NCBI RefSeq assembly: GCF_004027225.2
Contig: NC_044302.2
Location: 38,600,949 to 38,664,948 of the forward strand
Direction: 5' to 3'
DNA from: Strigops habroptila
Lineage: Eukaryota > Chordata > Aves > Psittaciformes > Psittacidae
DNA: 64,000 nucleotides
Within the stretch, counting starts at the first letter, position 1. The number at the start of each line of letters is the position of its first letter. The notes under the pieces were generated by a model that searched no databases, had not been told where the DNA came from, and worked only from the letters and a program-made list of their open reading frames with translations. Position numbers and translations under genes: made by a program. Below are positions 1 to 12,800 of this stretch, one piece after another.

Positions 1-3000
1 GCAGCTCAGCCCAGCTTCCCCCTGGGGCTCTGTGAGCGCATCACCCGAAGCATGTCTCCCCAGGGAGGCTGGTGCAAGCAGGCCACCTGCTGAGGGGTTG
101 GGTGCTCTCCCAGTCTTTGGCGTGCTGCCCCATCACCCTGCCACAGGCGCGGACCAGCTTCCACCAGCCCTGGTGCAGCTGAGGGTCCAGAGGGCTTAAC
201 AGGGAATTGCCAAGCTGGAGCCATGGCTTTGCTCATGGCCTTGAACTGCTGTGCTCACGGCATGTGGCTTTGCTGGGCTTGATGCTTGCGTCATGACATG
301 GCAGAGGTGGGGAAGTAATTCATCCTTTTTACCATTATCATTTAATATTTGACACACGCTCAGGGAATAATCATAAATAAGGAGGGAGGTTTATTGAACA
401 AAATACCTGATGTATGTTTCCACCCACCCTTTTGAGAGGAATGGACTTACACAGTGAATGCTTAATATTGTAGTCTAATAATGTTCTCATATTAACAGGG
501 CAGTGTGGAGGTAAGGGAAAAGAAAACAGCAGCAGCAAATGGAGGCAGTGCACAGATTGTTGCTGTCTCGGAGGGCTTTGCTGAGGTGCTGAGGCAGCAC
601 CCAGTGAGAGTGTCTGGGGGTTTTGGTTTCCCACAAAGTGCTCCAGGTCTTGCCTGACCCCATCCCCTCTGCTGCAGTCACAGCACAACAGGGTCCCCAG
701 CCCCAGGGCCCCCCTCTCCATCTCCTTTGCCTCCCCCCGCCTTGCTGCCCCACAGAGCTCCATTAAATAATGCACTTACACCGGCACCACGGGGCCCATG
801 GTACTCTCCTGTTACTAGAAAGGCATTTATATTATATTCTGTCTCCCGCGTCTTTCATAAGGGAGTTTTTATGTGTCACCAGAAAATACTGGGTAACACA
901 CTTTATTAGCCTCATGATACTGTAGGCCATCAATACTTGTCGAGGCCTGATGAGATCATGCTATGATTGTTAATCAGAGTGAAGGAAGGAGGTAGAAGAG
1001 TGGGAAATACCTTTCGGAAAGAATCAATTAGAGAGAACAGTGCTGCAGGTAAGCACGCAATGTGTTTTTCAGAATAAAACAGCAGGTAGCCAATCATCCC
1101 ATCACTGAAGTTTAAACCTAACTTTCATGTAACATCAGACATGCCTTTTTTCAAGGAGGAAAGAAATACTGCATTACCAGAACACACTTGTGAACAGCAA
1201 GTGGATCTTTCAACCATTGTCAGCTTCCTTAAGACCAGTTATTTAGGAAAACACTTAAGTGCAGAGCTGGCTTTAAACATATGGAGTGTTGCTGGGACAG
1301 TCTCATTTATTCTTTGTCTGGCTAAAAGGATTTGGCTTTGAGAGATGGCCTGGCATGGCTCAATATTGATTAGTCACAGGGAAAGGTGCTCTTGCCTTGA
1401 GTTTTTCCTCTTCAGTGAGGAACTATTTGCCATGGAGGGAAGTAATTAGTTTTGACTTCTTTGCATCTTCTCCTTAAAATCTCTGTGCAGGGGCTGACCC
1501 TGCTGTCAAAACAATGCTGAGCATCACATGGGTGAGCTTGAGGGATGCAGCAAGGCCAGTGCCACCACACAGCGATCTCTGTTATGCACGTGGCTCCAGC
1601 TGGCATTTGGTTTTCAGAGCCCACTGCTTGCATTGTGCTGATAGGCACAGCTCCTCTCTGCTGTATTTTCGCATCCTGTGCAAGGTCAGAGGAGGGTAAG
1701 CTTTTTATGACAGTGAAGCAGAGGTCGAGTGGCTAATGACTTTTTCTTGTGCAGTAGCAGAAGTCTGTAGCTGGAGTGCCAATGTCTCATCCCCCCAGAT
1801 GCTTGGCCAAGTTTTAAGAAGGCCCCTTCAGACTAAGGTCAGTGGGAAAAGCCTGAGATGCTTTGGTGACACACTGGGTGAAAACTGTACCATCTGCAGA
1901 GCCTGTTTTGCACACCAAACTGAGCATGAAACTAAATGTTTAGCGGTTTACATCTCTCACAATAATGCAGGCCAGGCTGAGGACATATGCCAGGTTGTTT
2001 GTCCGGTGCTACCAGCCTAGGTAGCATTTTGTCTGGTTTAAGAAGTACAAATATCTGCACCTGGTTTAAGAAGTACAGATACCTGTACTTTAGACTCTCC
2101 TTGCTGGTTTGGTGCCATGTGGAGAATTTCAGGAAAAAAATTAGAAAAGAATGGAATAAGACCCTGGTAACTCATACTGACAGGGTGCTTGCACACATCT
2201 CCCTATATATGTCCAAGGATACATACAAATAGACTCCATATTGCATGGCTGGGACCAGCACCTGCCTTTCATCACTGCAATGTTCAGTCTTTCAATAGGA
2301 AAAAACCTAGAAATCCAGTTGCATTGCTGTCAGTACAGCAAGACGTCCCTCTGCTACTTTGCATCCTAGGAACATCATATTGGGAAAAAAATGGGTGCTG
2401 AACAACCCTAGCAGAACAAATGCAGAAGGGAGAAATAAGCTCTACACAATAATACCTTCTGATACGATAGCTCTGAATGATTTTAAGAGTTATTTTAAGA
2501 AATTCTAATAGAAGATCCTTGATCTGAGCCATGTCAGCACTTCTGAGAGATTCCCTAGTGACTTTTGGCAGAAGGTACTTCATCCACAGTTAATAAGGTC
2601 TCTATCTCCATGACATGGTGAATGTGCCCTTACAAATGTTAGACACAGCATCAAACTTAGGGCTTTCATTAGAAGGGAGGAGTAGGTTTTGAAAAGTACG
2701 TTTCCCCCACTTAAACTAAATGCATAAGTTCATTGAGAGTAAAGAGAAGTAGGAAATCTCAAAAAGATTACAAGTGGGGGGAAAAAAAAAAAAGCCAGAA
2801 AGCAGAAATCACAAATTGGTAAGTTCTGTTACAAGCGAAACATAATCAGTTTCACTAAAAAGCACTTGTCTGTATTGCTGCATGAAGGAATAGAAATAAG
2901 TGTATCTCAATGAGATGCAAATATGTTTCCCTGTGACCTCTAGGAGCTGCTTATTCTGATGGGTATCTGCATTTCTGTTCTGCTCTGAGCAAACTGGGCC

Positions 3001-3324
3001 AATACATTTAACTATAGCAACCTAATTCCAGGGCTTTCCTGAAACAGAGGTAAAGCCAAAACCACTCCTGTGCAAGTCCTGATGTAAGTGATGACCGCAC
3101 TGGGTATGGGGACAACAAAGCTGTTTAAAAGCATAAATTTACTGCCCATTGATTAGCACAATTCCTGCAGGCCCCATGAAATTCCTTTAAATGGATATCA
3201 GATACAAGAACAAAGCTGAGAAATCAAAGACAAATCTGCTTTGCTCAGGGCAAAATCCTGTGTTCATAGTTTACTTCTATTCCTTGTAGAACTGTTCCAC
3301 TTTAACAGTGCATCTGATAAACAC
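1..3324. other. Intergenic; first 800 bases relatively GC-rich
   Basis: The first 800 bases are richer in G and C than the rest of the window but have few CpG, so this is not a clear CpG island. Open frames of 60-134 codons occur on both strands without recognisable motifs. The only structured item is the 28-bp duplication at 2033. Confidence 0.55.
2033..2088. repeat. Tandem duplication of a 28-bp unit
   Basis: Two adjacent 28-base units, 2033-2060 and 2061-2088, both begin CTGGTTTAAGAAGTACA. They differ at three positions, all transitions. Confidence 0.95.
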
Positions 3325-3345
3325 AAAAAAAAAAAAAAAAAAAAA
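3325..3345. repeat. 21-base A homopolymer
   Basis: This is an uninterrupted A run. Nothing upstream looks like a retrocopied gene, so I read it as a simple repeat. Confidence 0.95.
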
Positions 3346-3354
3346 GGCACTAAA

Positions 3355-3720
3355 TACGCCAGTTTTAGTGGAATATTTGAGTCCAGAAGGGACCATTAGA
3401 CCATGCAACCTCACTCTTGCCTATCAGAAGGCTTTACATTTCATCCAGCTATGCCTGGATGGGGTCCAGTAGCCTCTGTGGCTGGAGAACACTTGCCTTG
3501 GCTACGGCACATCTTCCAGAATGACTCTCAAGCTTAATTTGAGGATGTCAGTTTGGGCATGCTGCCTGCCCACATGCAGATCCTCCATATCCCCACCAGG
3601 CTGGTGGGAGGAGAGATCGTCTTCTGACAGGGCCAGATCCTGAAGAAGCCAGCAAGAGGCAGAAAATTTTTCTAAACCCATTTGCAAACAATTTTCACTA
3701 AACACTTCTATAAACCTTCT
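3355..3720 (-). mobile_element. Old degraded CR1-family fragment
   Basis: The plus strand contains GTCCAGAAGGGACCATTAGA, then a segment with CATCTTCCAGAATGACTCTC and CAAGCTTAATTTGAGGATGT. These are diverged versions of the 3' region of older CR1 families of reptiles and birds, as I remember them. It carries no clear octamer tail and begins just after a 21-A run. Orientation is minus by comparison with the consensus. The edges and the exact subfamily are uncertain. Confidence 0.62.
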
Positions 3721-6689
3721 GGGCTCTGTAATTCAAGACTGGCTTTGAGCTCCAGCCTTTTACTGGCGATGTATCTTGGCTTGATCTCATGCTTCCAATA
3801 CTGGAAACCAAGTTTTGAAAATGAAATTGTTGGGTTGACTATGGGTTAGGTAGAGTCTTGATCCAAGTACAGCAGTTCTTGAATCTGTTTGTACTGATTT
3901 ACAGTGAAAACAGTCTTTCAATGGCTCTTTGCAGTTTTTCTTCTTTTTCTATCAGAAAAAGAAATGAAATCAGTTCCTTAAAACTGCTTTGCTTCCTAAG
4001 GAATTCTGGAACTCTTACGGACATACGTGGCTCTGGTTATTGTAAGACTGGCAATTCCAGAGCTTTTAGGTAATTCCCCTTCCCCCCCTACCTCCAATTA
4101 GTCTCATGGCAAATGAGTATTTCATTTGAACAGAGTAAAAGGTGATGGAAAAAAATGAGAGTGTAAAATGGTCATAAAGAAATATGATTACATGCAAAAG
4201 TGCTAGATACATACTTTAAAATTCTCTTAAATCAGATAATGAAAAAAGCCAGGAGGAAAGACTTCCTCCGTATTTGTAGGAAGCTATCCCTCCTAATCAG
4301 GGCTGTGAAGAGCCATGACACAGTTTTGTTATTTAAAACTTGAAATTCATTCGCCATGGACAAAAGAACCTGGTGAGATGGGGTTTTAGTCTAGTTTAGT
4401 TTACATTTTAATACAGAGGATCATCACACAGTTTTGTTCTGCCATCTCTGGATCTCTTGTGACCCCTCCTTCAGGTGCCTCCATGTGTTCTCATTGCCAT
4501 ATAGTGACATTCGCTTCTCATTTTGCCCTACTCTCAGACAAGAGGCCACAGCTTTTCTCCCAGCCCTCGAAGCTGCTGAGTCTACTGACACCAAATTCAT
4601 CAACTGGGACTTCCTGTGCCCTTAAAATAAAATGCAGATAAGAGGCAAATGATGAAAGATTTGCCACCTGTGTCATGGGATAAAAAGCAATGTAAGACAA
4701 ATAAAAAATATCTGTATGTAAAAAATAGGTATATGTATTTCTAGGGTTTTGTTGTTTTTTTTTTTTTACTGACTTGTGTTACTCCCTTCATTTTTGCCTG
4801 TCTAATAATACAACAGCGTGTTAGTTTAAAGCTAACTTAGGAAACTATGTAACATCAGGGACTCATAACTTTTTGTACTTCTGGGAACTTGCAGGGGCAC
4901 TCAAAGTGTTCCCACAATAAGGTGGACAAAGTGTTTGCTGGTGAGACATCACATGGCAACTTTGAGATGCCTATCACTCGTCATGCCAGTTTTCTATTTT
5001 TTCCTGACAATTCATTATATCTCTTGGGAAAGTTACTGTACCTTAAAAAAGTGGTGTGGGGGTAGAATGTGATTAATTGGGCTGGCAAATGGAAACATCA
5101 CGTTTTGACCACTTTCACCACCAAAGAAACTCATCACAGCTCTCCATAGTCAATCATCTTCATCAGTAAGACAGCTGCTGCTCTGCTTTGCACTCATTTA
5201 AACCAGGACGTGTTTATATTTCTGATTATTTTGCCAGCTTCCATTTGGGAAGCATTCACGTACAATCAGTGGAAGTCACTAGGTAAACCTAAATCATTGC
5301 AGAGGCTGTACTGGGATCATGCTGCAAGGAGTTGACAGAAGGTGTCACAGGGACAGGAATGCATCCTTGGAAAAAATGGATGCAAGTATGTGCACAGATA
5401 TACAAATGTACAATGCACACCCTCCTCACACACACTTTCTCTCTTCTGCTTTGCAGAAACCCTGTGCCTACATGGGCACACACGGACACATTGCATGTGC
5501 AATGCAAGAATGATGCTAAAGCTAAAGTTCAAGTTCCACATATGAATAAAACTAATGGTCCTATTCAAATACAATAAAAACATTAAGAGTTGCATTGCCA
5601 GGTTGTGCAAGGTCACACTGCAATACATCGGCTATAAAGATTTCTAAGAAGCCTGTTTTCTTGAGTAATAGCAGTTGGAGAAATGCATTTATCTGAAGAA
5701 TGAGACTGCTATAGGTTTCTGTAAATCAAACCTTAGCCAAAGAGCAGTTCCTTAACATCCATTTTCCACTTCACCACTTTGACTACGGCACACATGCTGG
5801 GCTAAATCCTACTTACAGAAGTAGTCCACTCAAATTGATGCTGGCATGAGTGGCACAGTGTAAATGTAGAAGATAGGTTGACTGACTCCCTGCAAGTAGG
5901 AGCAGGAGGGTTTTCTGCTTTCTGCGCACGAATATTGGTAGTCTTGTGCATGGGCACACCAGTCCCACATGAGGGGAGAGCAAATTTTTGGGATGGGTCT
6001 TACCAATCACAAATTTCTCTGCTAGATGGGCTTAAGCTGTGCAGAGTTAATATCAAATTGAGCTGGTGGGAGGTGACGTAAAGCTGGAGGACTCAAGTGT
6101 AGAAAGCAGTGGGTCCACAGTTACCACCTTTTGGGGTTTTATTACCTCTCTTACACCCTCAGGTGATGCACACCATTAACTGATATCCTTGTGGTTCACA
6201 GTTGCCTGAGGTGATCACTGAAAGCTCTTCAAGGTGCTTCGGAGATAAGTGGAAAGTTTTTTTTCCCTTAAACATTGCACTCTCAGTTGTCAGTACCAGG
6301 GAAACAAGGCTCCCATCCAGCACAGCTTCCTGACACTTGCATGAAATCAGCTCAGTCTCTTACAGTTTGGGGAATATTGGGCACGTTAAACACATCCACT
6401 TTGGGAAACCCCATCCTGTACATTGCTACTGCAAGCAGAGGTACATGGCAGTGGGAGGTGGTGCGGCAGGGTCTGACCCGAGCCCCCATGACCAGGGCAT
6501 TGCATGGGGAGTGGAAACCAGCTCCTGGCATTGCTCTGCTCCCCGGCACAGCACCCAGTGCCTGCACCACTGCACATGGGGCTGCCAATAGCGACTGCCC
6601 AGCTGCCCTGCCTATGGGCTAACGGGAAACATGGGCATCTGTAAAGTGGCTTTTCGCAGATTCTATTAAACACTATTATTCACAGGAAG
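3721..6689. other. Intergenic, nothing recognised
   Basis: Unique sequence with short T runs and overlapping short frames, all without family resemblance. Confidence 0.55.
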
Positions 6690-7345
6690 CCTTAGAAAAA
6701 TCTAACACTACATTCTCTTCTAAGATATAATAGATGTAAAGTCTTTTTTTTAAATCATTTTAATGCGATCATTTGTTGGGCCTTCGGGTAAAATTACATT
6801 TCACAGCTCCCTTGTTCCCATGCTGTGGTAAAAAAGAGATTGATGTCTGAAATTTCAACTGTATTTGTCTTACAAATTTGTCCGCCTCCCTGGAGAATAA
6901 TTGTCTCATATCATTTGAAGGCTGGTAATTCCTTTGGAATGACGTCTGTGTTATAATTACAGCAAGAGTACTAGCATGTAGCTAGGCAAAGTGAAAGTTA
7001 ATGTTCTTGGTTTCTAGCTTTGTTATTTTTATTAAACTGTTCCCCTTTAAAAGAAATACCTGAAGATATGGACTCTTACTCAAGAGGGATTTTTGCAGAT
7101 AACACAAAATGTCTTTTTTCCTGCAAAATATTAATGCTCATTAACAATTATCTGAAGGTTGCAATATATTTTTAAAGTCATTGTGCACTTCTGGAATATA
7201 TTAGCAGAATTGGAGACTTTAACATGTCATTTGCCTCAGGATTAATTATTTTATCCCACTTAAAATGTTTTGAAATTTTCTGAATATATATTCAGCCATG
7301 GCTTACATCATTTTTCTATCATGATATGGGATTGAACTGAGAATA
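6690..7345. promoter_or_regulatory. Candidate conserved noncoding element
   Basis: About 650 bases of complex, AT-rich sequence contain many homeodomain-type TAATT/ATTA words, for example near 6926, 6954, 7137 and 7240. There are no simple repeats, transposon pieces or long frames. This texture is typical of deeply conserved enhancers near developmental regulators, but I have no alignment to show it. Confidence 0.25.
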
Positions 7346-9797
7346 ACCTAAATATGCTCTCTCCTTAGCAAAGAAAATCCCGCAGAGCTTGGAAGAAATC
7401 TAGAGAAAATAGTGAGCAGATCAAAAGATATAGAAAATTAGATGTGCACTTGCAGAAGTAACGAGAAAGGCGATGCAATTTGGCATACCACTTTGTCCTA
7501 TTTATGCTGGTCTCTGTGGACCTGAGGAAAGTGCTTCCCAGCCTTCAGTCTGAGCAGCGCCAGCAGATGCATGAGCTGCACAGGCACTGGGATGCAGAAT
7601 TACTGTTACCATTATATCGACCTACATGCTCAAATCCTGTCTGCCTCAGCAAAGTGATAAATACCTCAAAATATACATTATACAGTCTATTCTATTCTTG
7701 ATTTACAAGGTCAATTTCCTCCACTAACCTCTGTTAATGTTGGTGGGAATTTATTTTATAAATCTTCAGCACACCCAGAAAGCACATGGGAGTTAATCTG
7801 GCATGATTCTTCTCCCAGTGGCATGACCAGCATCTTACTTTCTTCAACTTCAGTTCTTAAGCACATTTTTGGGTGATACTTGAAGGTAAAAGTGCAATTA
7901 GGTGAGTTGGATGAGGCCACATGCTTCATTTAAAAAGTAAGCGCAGACTCTGCTTAATACATTTACTGCATTGTAGTTCTAAAATAGGAACATATATCAG
8001 TTATATTAATAACTGAGATATTATTGGTATTTTTTAGCCCCTGCCCACTGTGAAAATACCTTATCTTATAGTGGACATACATTATTTATTAGTGGTTAAG
8101 TTTTCATATGTATGATTGCCTTAGACGAGCCCAGTTAAAACACTGTCACTGTTCTGAAAATTGGAGCTCTCAAACATTAGACTTGCCTATCTTCAGTATT
8201 AAATGATAGATATCTGTAACTGTTAAATAATGACTACAAAAAAAGTAGTAATCCATCTCTTTTTCTTTTGCACTTCCTTGAACACTGAAAGCTGAACACT
8301 TGTTCAATGTCCTTGAACGGTGTTTTCCTTCATCCAATGAGCAAGAATTCAGAATTGAGACTTCTGAAACTGGCTGATGGATCGTTAGGGATAGCCCACA
8401 CAACCCTATGTTTGTAGGCAGCAAGAAAGTCTTGATAGAGGTTTCCGCAGCTGAGTTCATCTTTATTCTTCTCTGTATATTTTCTGATGATCTTAGAGGG
8501 TTATGCCTAGTTTCCAAGATAGTAACAGCAGTATATAATTTTACATTTTTTGGCTGATTTAAAGCATACATGGTTTTTGTTAACTTAGGACAGGAGGGGC
8601 TCAAATTTGTGTCATAAATGGCCTAGAACATTCACAAACATATAGGCACAAAGTCACTAAAAATAAAGCTTCCCAAAGTCCTCTTAGTTAAATGACTTGA
8701 TATATTTGTAAAGTAGTCTTGCATGAAGGCAGTCTGGTGACAGAATTAGAGGAAAATGAGAAACTTTGTTGAATTATAATGAGAATTAATGTTTTGGCCA
8801 TTGCACTTGATGGATACGTTGGAAAAATAGTTAAAGTGCTTGCTGTGTTAATGTCAGCTGACATAACAATTGTTTCCAGAGATCCAGACTTCTGAATTCT
8901 TGTATAAAGCACTGGGGAACTTGAACAACACAAAAGAATGTAAGGTTTGGAGGGAATGGGGGCAGGGGAAGGAAAGAAAAACATTATATAAGTTTAGCTA
9001 CTTCCAGCTCACTTTTCCCTATTGAAATAATGAACATAAGGGTGTCTCAGCAGCAACCCAAGCCAAGTTTGGAGAGAGCTTCAAGACTGCCATCTTTAGC
9101 ATAAAAACCATCCCATGCACTTATCAAGCCACACCAAAAGTCTTTAATACATTCTTATAGTCCTACATTAAAATGAAAACTGTTTTATAGGGTGAAAGTT
9201 AGTAAAGACCTTGGGAAGAAAAAACCAAATCCCTTAACTAGCTGAAGGCTGCTCCCTTCACTGAGCTTGGAGGAGCTGAAAGCAGTGTGGAGAGGCTGGT
9301 GGTGTGCATGCACAGCAGGGAGGCAGAAAGGCAGCCCTGACCTTTTTCTCCAGCAAGAGCCTGCTGCTGCCCTGCTAGGTGGAGACAGGCAAGGCAAGCA
9401 GTATCCCTCAGCAATTACAGCCTCAGTGCCAAACACCCCATTACCCTGAAGTTTTTAGTCCTCTTCCGTGACGGAGTGCTCCTCAGCACCCTGGCACCAG
9501 CCATGCCCCAGAGGCCCTCGACTGCTCCCAGAAATATCACACCCTTTGTAAACTCCCTTCTGTAAGAAAAAGTGTATTTTTTTTTTTTCTAAGTGCATCA
9601 TATAGTTCAAGATGCTATAGAACAACTTTATTTGGTCTGGACCGACCAATGTTTGAGCTGGCAACAGCCCACAGTGGTCCTCTGCCATAGTTATCATGTT
9701 GCACACACTCATTAACCTCCCTGTATAAAATCATGGACAGAATATGCATGACATTATCATGTTTTTGCAAGTGCAAATCCCAGAAGAACCCAGAAAT

Positions 9798-9819
9798 CAC
9801 ACACACACACACAAAAAAA
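9798..9819. repeat. Short (CA)n run followed by A7
   Basis: About seven CA units precede a short A run. Confidence 0.9.
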
Positions 9820-12800
9820 GGCCTACAGCACTGGAGTAATTGGAAGACACATCTAGCTATTATTGTGTCAACAACAGAAAGCAGTAACTTTTTATTGTGA
9901 GGAAAGATGCATTCATTCTCACACCACACATGCAGAGAAATATCCTAATGGTTTCCCATGGACTGGATACTTATTAGTGGAAAATGCAGGAAAATATATC
10001 ATCTCTCTCTTTTCTTCCCCCTACGCATTTTGCTGAAGCCACGTAGGAGCCTCCATGTCATTTCTTTGGAACTGTTCGTATATCATGGCAGTGCAGGAAT
10101 CTAAAACACACATTTTGTGCAGAGGAGCTTTATAGCTCTTGCATCAACTCCAGCATTCAGCTTTTGTGATCCAGCACAGCTGAGAAAGGGGTTTTGATGG
10201 GGTGACCCTTGGTTCCCACCCACTACTTGGGCTGTGATGTCCAAGATTGTTCTTCCAGTTTATTGCAGTGGCCCCCAGAGGCAGCTGTGAATCACTGTAA
10301 AGTAGAAAATGTTCTTACTGCATGTTTTTTTGAAAGACCTGACCCAGTGAGGGCAAGTCTTTCATTATAGGCTTCAAGTTTAGGTTTTAAACTTTCCTCG
10401 TCCTCAGACATGGGAACCCTGTAGGCTGCTACACTCCCAGTGTACATGCTGCTTGCATATGACGTCCTTCCATCAGTTTTGAACTACCCAGTTTCATTCT
10501 TGAAATTGCTTAAACAGCTACAGTCTGTATTTCACAGGGTAATGGCTCTGATTAGCTCCAACTGTATATATGTTGCTTTGATCATGGAAGTTATTAGCCA
10601 TTTCTAAGCCCCATAGCAAACCTCATCTTAGAGGGGTTCACCTGCCCAGTCTCTAGCATGTCCATATTCCCTCACATGGGAAATGAGAGGAAAACGTGAG
10701 TGCCTTTCCTTGCATGAGAAACAGACTGCAGGAAGACCAAACTCTACAGCAGCCTTGCAGTGATTCCACTTAACAAGTGCAAAAGATCATCCTGTCTGGC
10801 AAAAGCTCTGCTGAACATCGTGCTGCCCACATCTTTTCCTGCTCTGTGCTCTTTCAGAGAGGTGGTAGTGGCTGTGAAATTGTTAGACTCTGAGGCTGCG
10901 AGTTCCCCAGGCTGCCATCAGAGACTCTCCGGAGGGAGAAGTTCAGGAACAATTTAGAAATTATAGACCAGATCATAGAGCTGTCATAAAGCTTTCATCA
11001 GTCAATAAAGAAGGCTTTTCTTTTCATAAAAAATGACTCAAACTTCTTTGTCTTATAAAAAGAATATTGACGCTGAAACCCTGAAACTTTTGTCTGAATT
11101 TTATTTCTCCTTGCTTCTCTTTTCATTTCCTGTTTTTCTTTTCTTTGTATGTGGTGAACCATTTCATGAGAGCTTTACTGCTTTTTGATCCACTTATGGG
11201 TGAGGTGCCTCAAATAACACCTCCATGTTGCCTATCTCCGATTTCCACCAGGCAGCTGTGACCTCTTAGAAGCCGTGAGAGGGATGTCTTCATTACACCT
11301 CTGCTTCCTTGAAAGGAGAGGAAGAACATGACATTGGGTGGGGAAAAAAATTTTGCACTTTGAACTCCTCTAAGCATTTTCAAGACCTCTAGAAAGAGCA
11401 CCATGAATCATGCATACACTGAATGGTCTTCTTGCTGGCTGTGCAAGAAGAAAAACACCCTTTCTGTGAAGACCTTGTGCCTGTGTCATCACAAGGTGCT
11501 CCAGCCAGCGCACAGAGCAGGGTCTGTAATTTCCTGTTTCAATTAGTTTTAACTTTTCAAGTGGAAACCAGAAGCCAATTGCTGCTCCTGGCTGAGCCGC
11601 ACCTTGACTCGTGCTACGGCCTGCAGGATGTACTGATGGTTTCACTGCTGAGGCTGTAGCCCCAGGGCCAACCACAGGGTGCATACATTATGACTGTCTT
11701 ATTGCATGAAGGTGTTAGAAATATTTAGCTATATTTTCCCAAAGTTTGTATGCTGGCTAAGCTCTTTGCAATTTAAATCTTTGTTGTAGGTAGAAAGCCA
11801 GTGTTTATATCTGCCTGCGTTATATCTGACAGTCGGACATTCAGAGATTACAGACAGTCAAAGTAAATAATTTCAGAAAATAATTACAGATGTTTTCCTC
11901 AAAGTGGAGCTGCACAGGTAAGGCAGAGACCATCTCCTATGATTTGATCACTTTTATATACTCATTTAACATCAATTGACACATGACTATTTTACACAAA
12001 AATGCTACTCTGAGTTTTGCTCACACAAATATTTTGGGACTGTCTGTTGAGAAGATATCTGGAGAAATCAGTATTAGTCCATGAACAGAAAGAAAAAAAA
12101 GAAAGAAAGAACTAGAGAGAACAATTCATCACATAGCTTATTCACAATGAATAATTTGGCCAACTACATCTTTATCTCCACACTGGCAATACTGCACAGC
12201 AGCTGACAGCTCTGGGGTGATGACAGTCAGGAAATCAGCTCTCTACAGCATTGTCCTCTTCCCATGACCCAAACATTTACAATTTAATAATAAGGGATTT
12301 TAAATTATTGCTGGGCAGTTGATTGAAAGTTTCTGTACTTGTTTTCAAAATGTTGTAAGTAAAAATTGATGTGATTTTGAAAATGGAAAACTATTGTATG
12401 AAACTCTTTAGCATCAAGAGAGCTTCCTGGACTATGGCCATAAGCTGCATTTGTTCAAGTCAATCTTACATTAATCAGTGTGCTTTGAAGATTACGTCCT
12501 ATGTTTTTTTATTTAGTGGGTCATATATTTTAAAAAGTGCCTTTAAGTGTTTTGATGAAACACATTAAAAATCCACTGTAATGCCTAGGTGGATGACAGT
12601 GTTAATATATAGCAGGTACATTTGCCTTTGCAGTTTAAATAATCTGGAGGAGATGTTTTATTATTTATGTTTAAATTTTATCACCAAAGATCCATAATAT
12701 CTGAAAATCAAATTTATGGTACTTGTCTCCCATACCTCCAAAAATATTATTGAATGTTTTCCAGTCACTCAACCACAAAATTAGACTTTTAAACAAAGTT

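Noticed and set aside
371..775. 134-codon minus-strand frame in the GC-richer left edge
   Set aside because: A second overlapping frame of similar length exists on the same strand and neither has recognisable protein features. GC-rich sequence lengthens chance frames.
3325..3345. A21 run as the tail of a processed pseudogene
   Set aside because: No gene-like sequence precedes it on the plus strand, and the following sequence is an old CR1 piece, not a target-site duplication.
5800..5870. Possible second copy of the palindromic amniote repeat
   Set aside because: Only a few words (TAAATCCTACTTACAG, AGTAGTCCA) are similar. The resemblance is too weak to support.
8170..8604. 144-codon minus-strand open frame
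   Set aside because: The predicted product has no known motif, no splice or promoter context and ordinary intergenic composition. It is probably chance.
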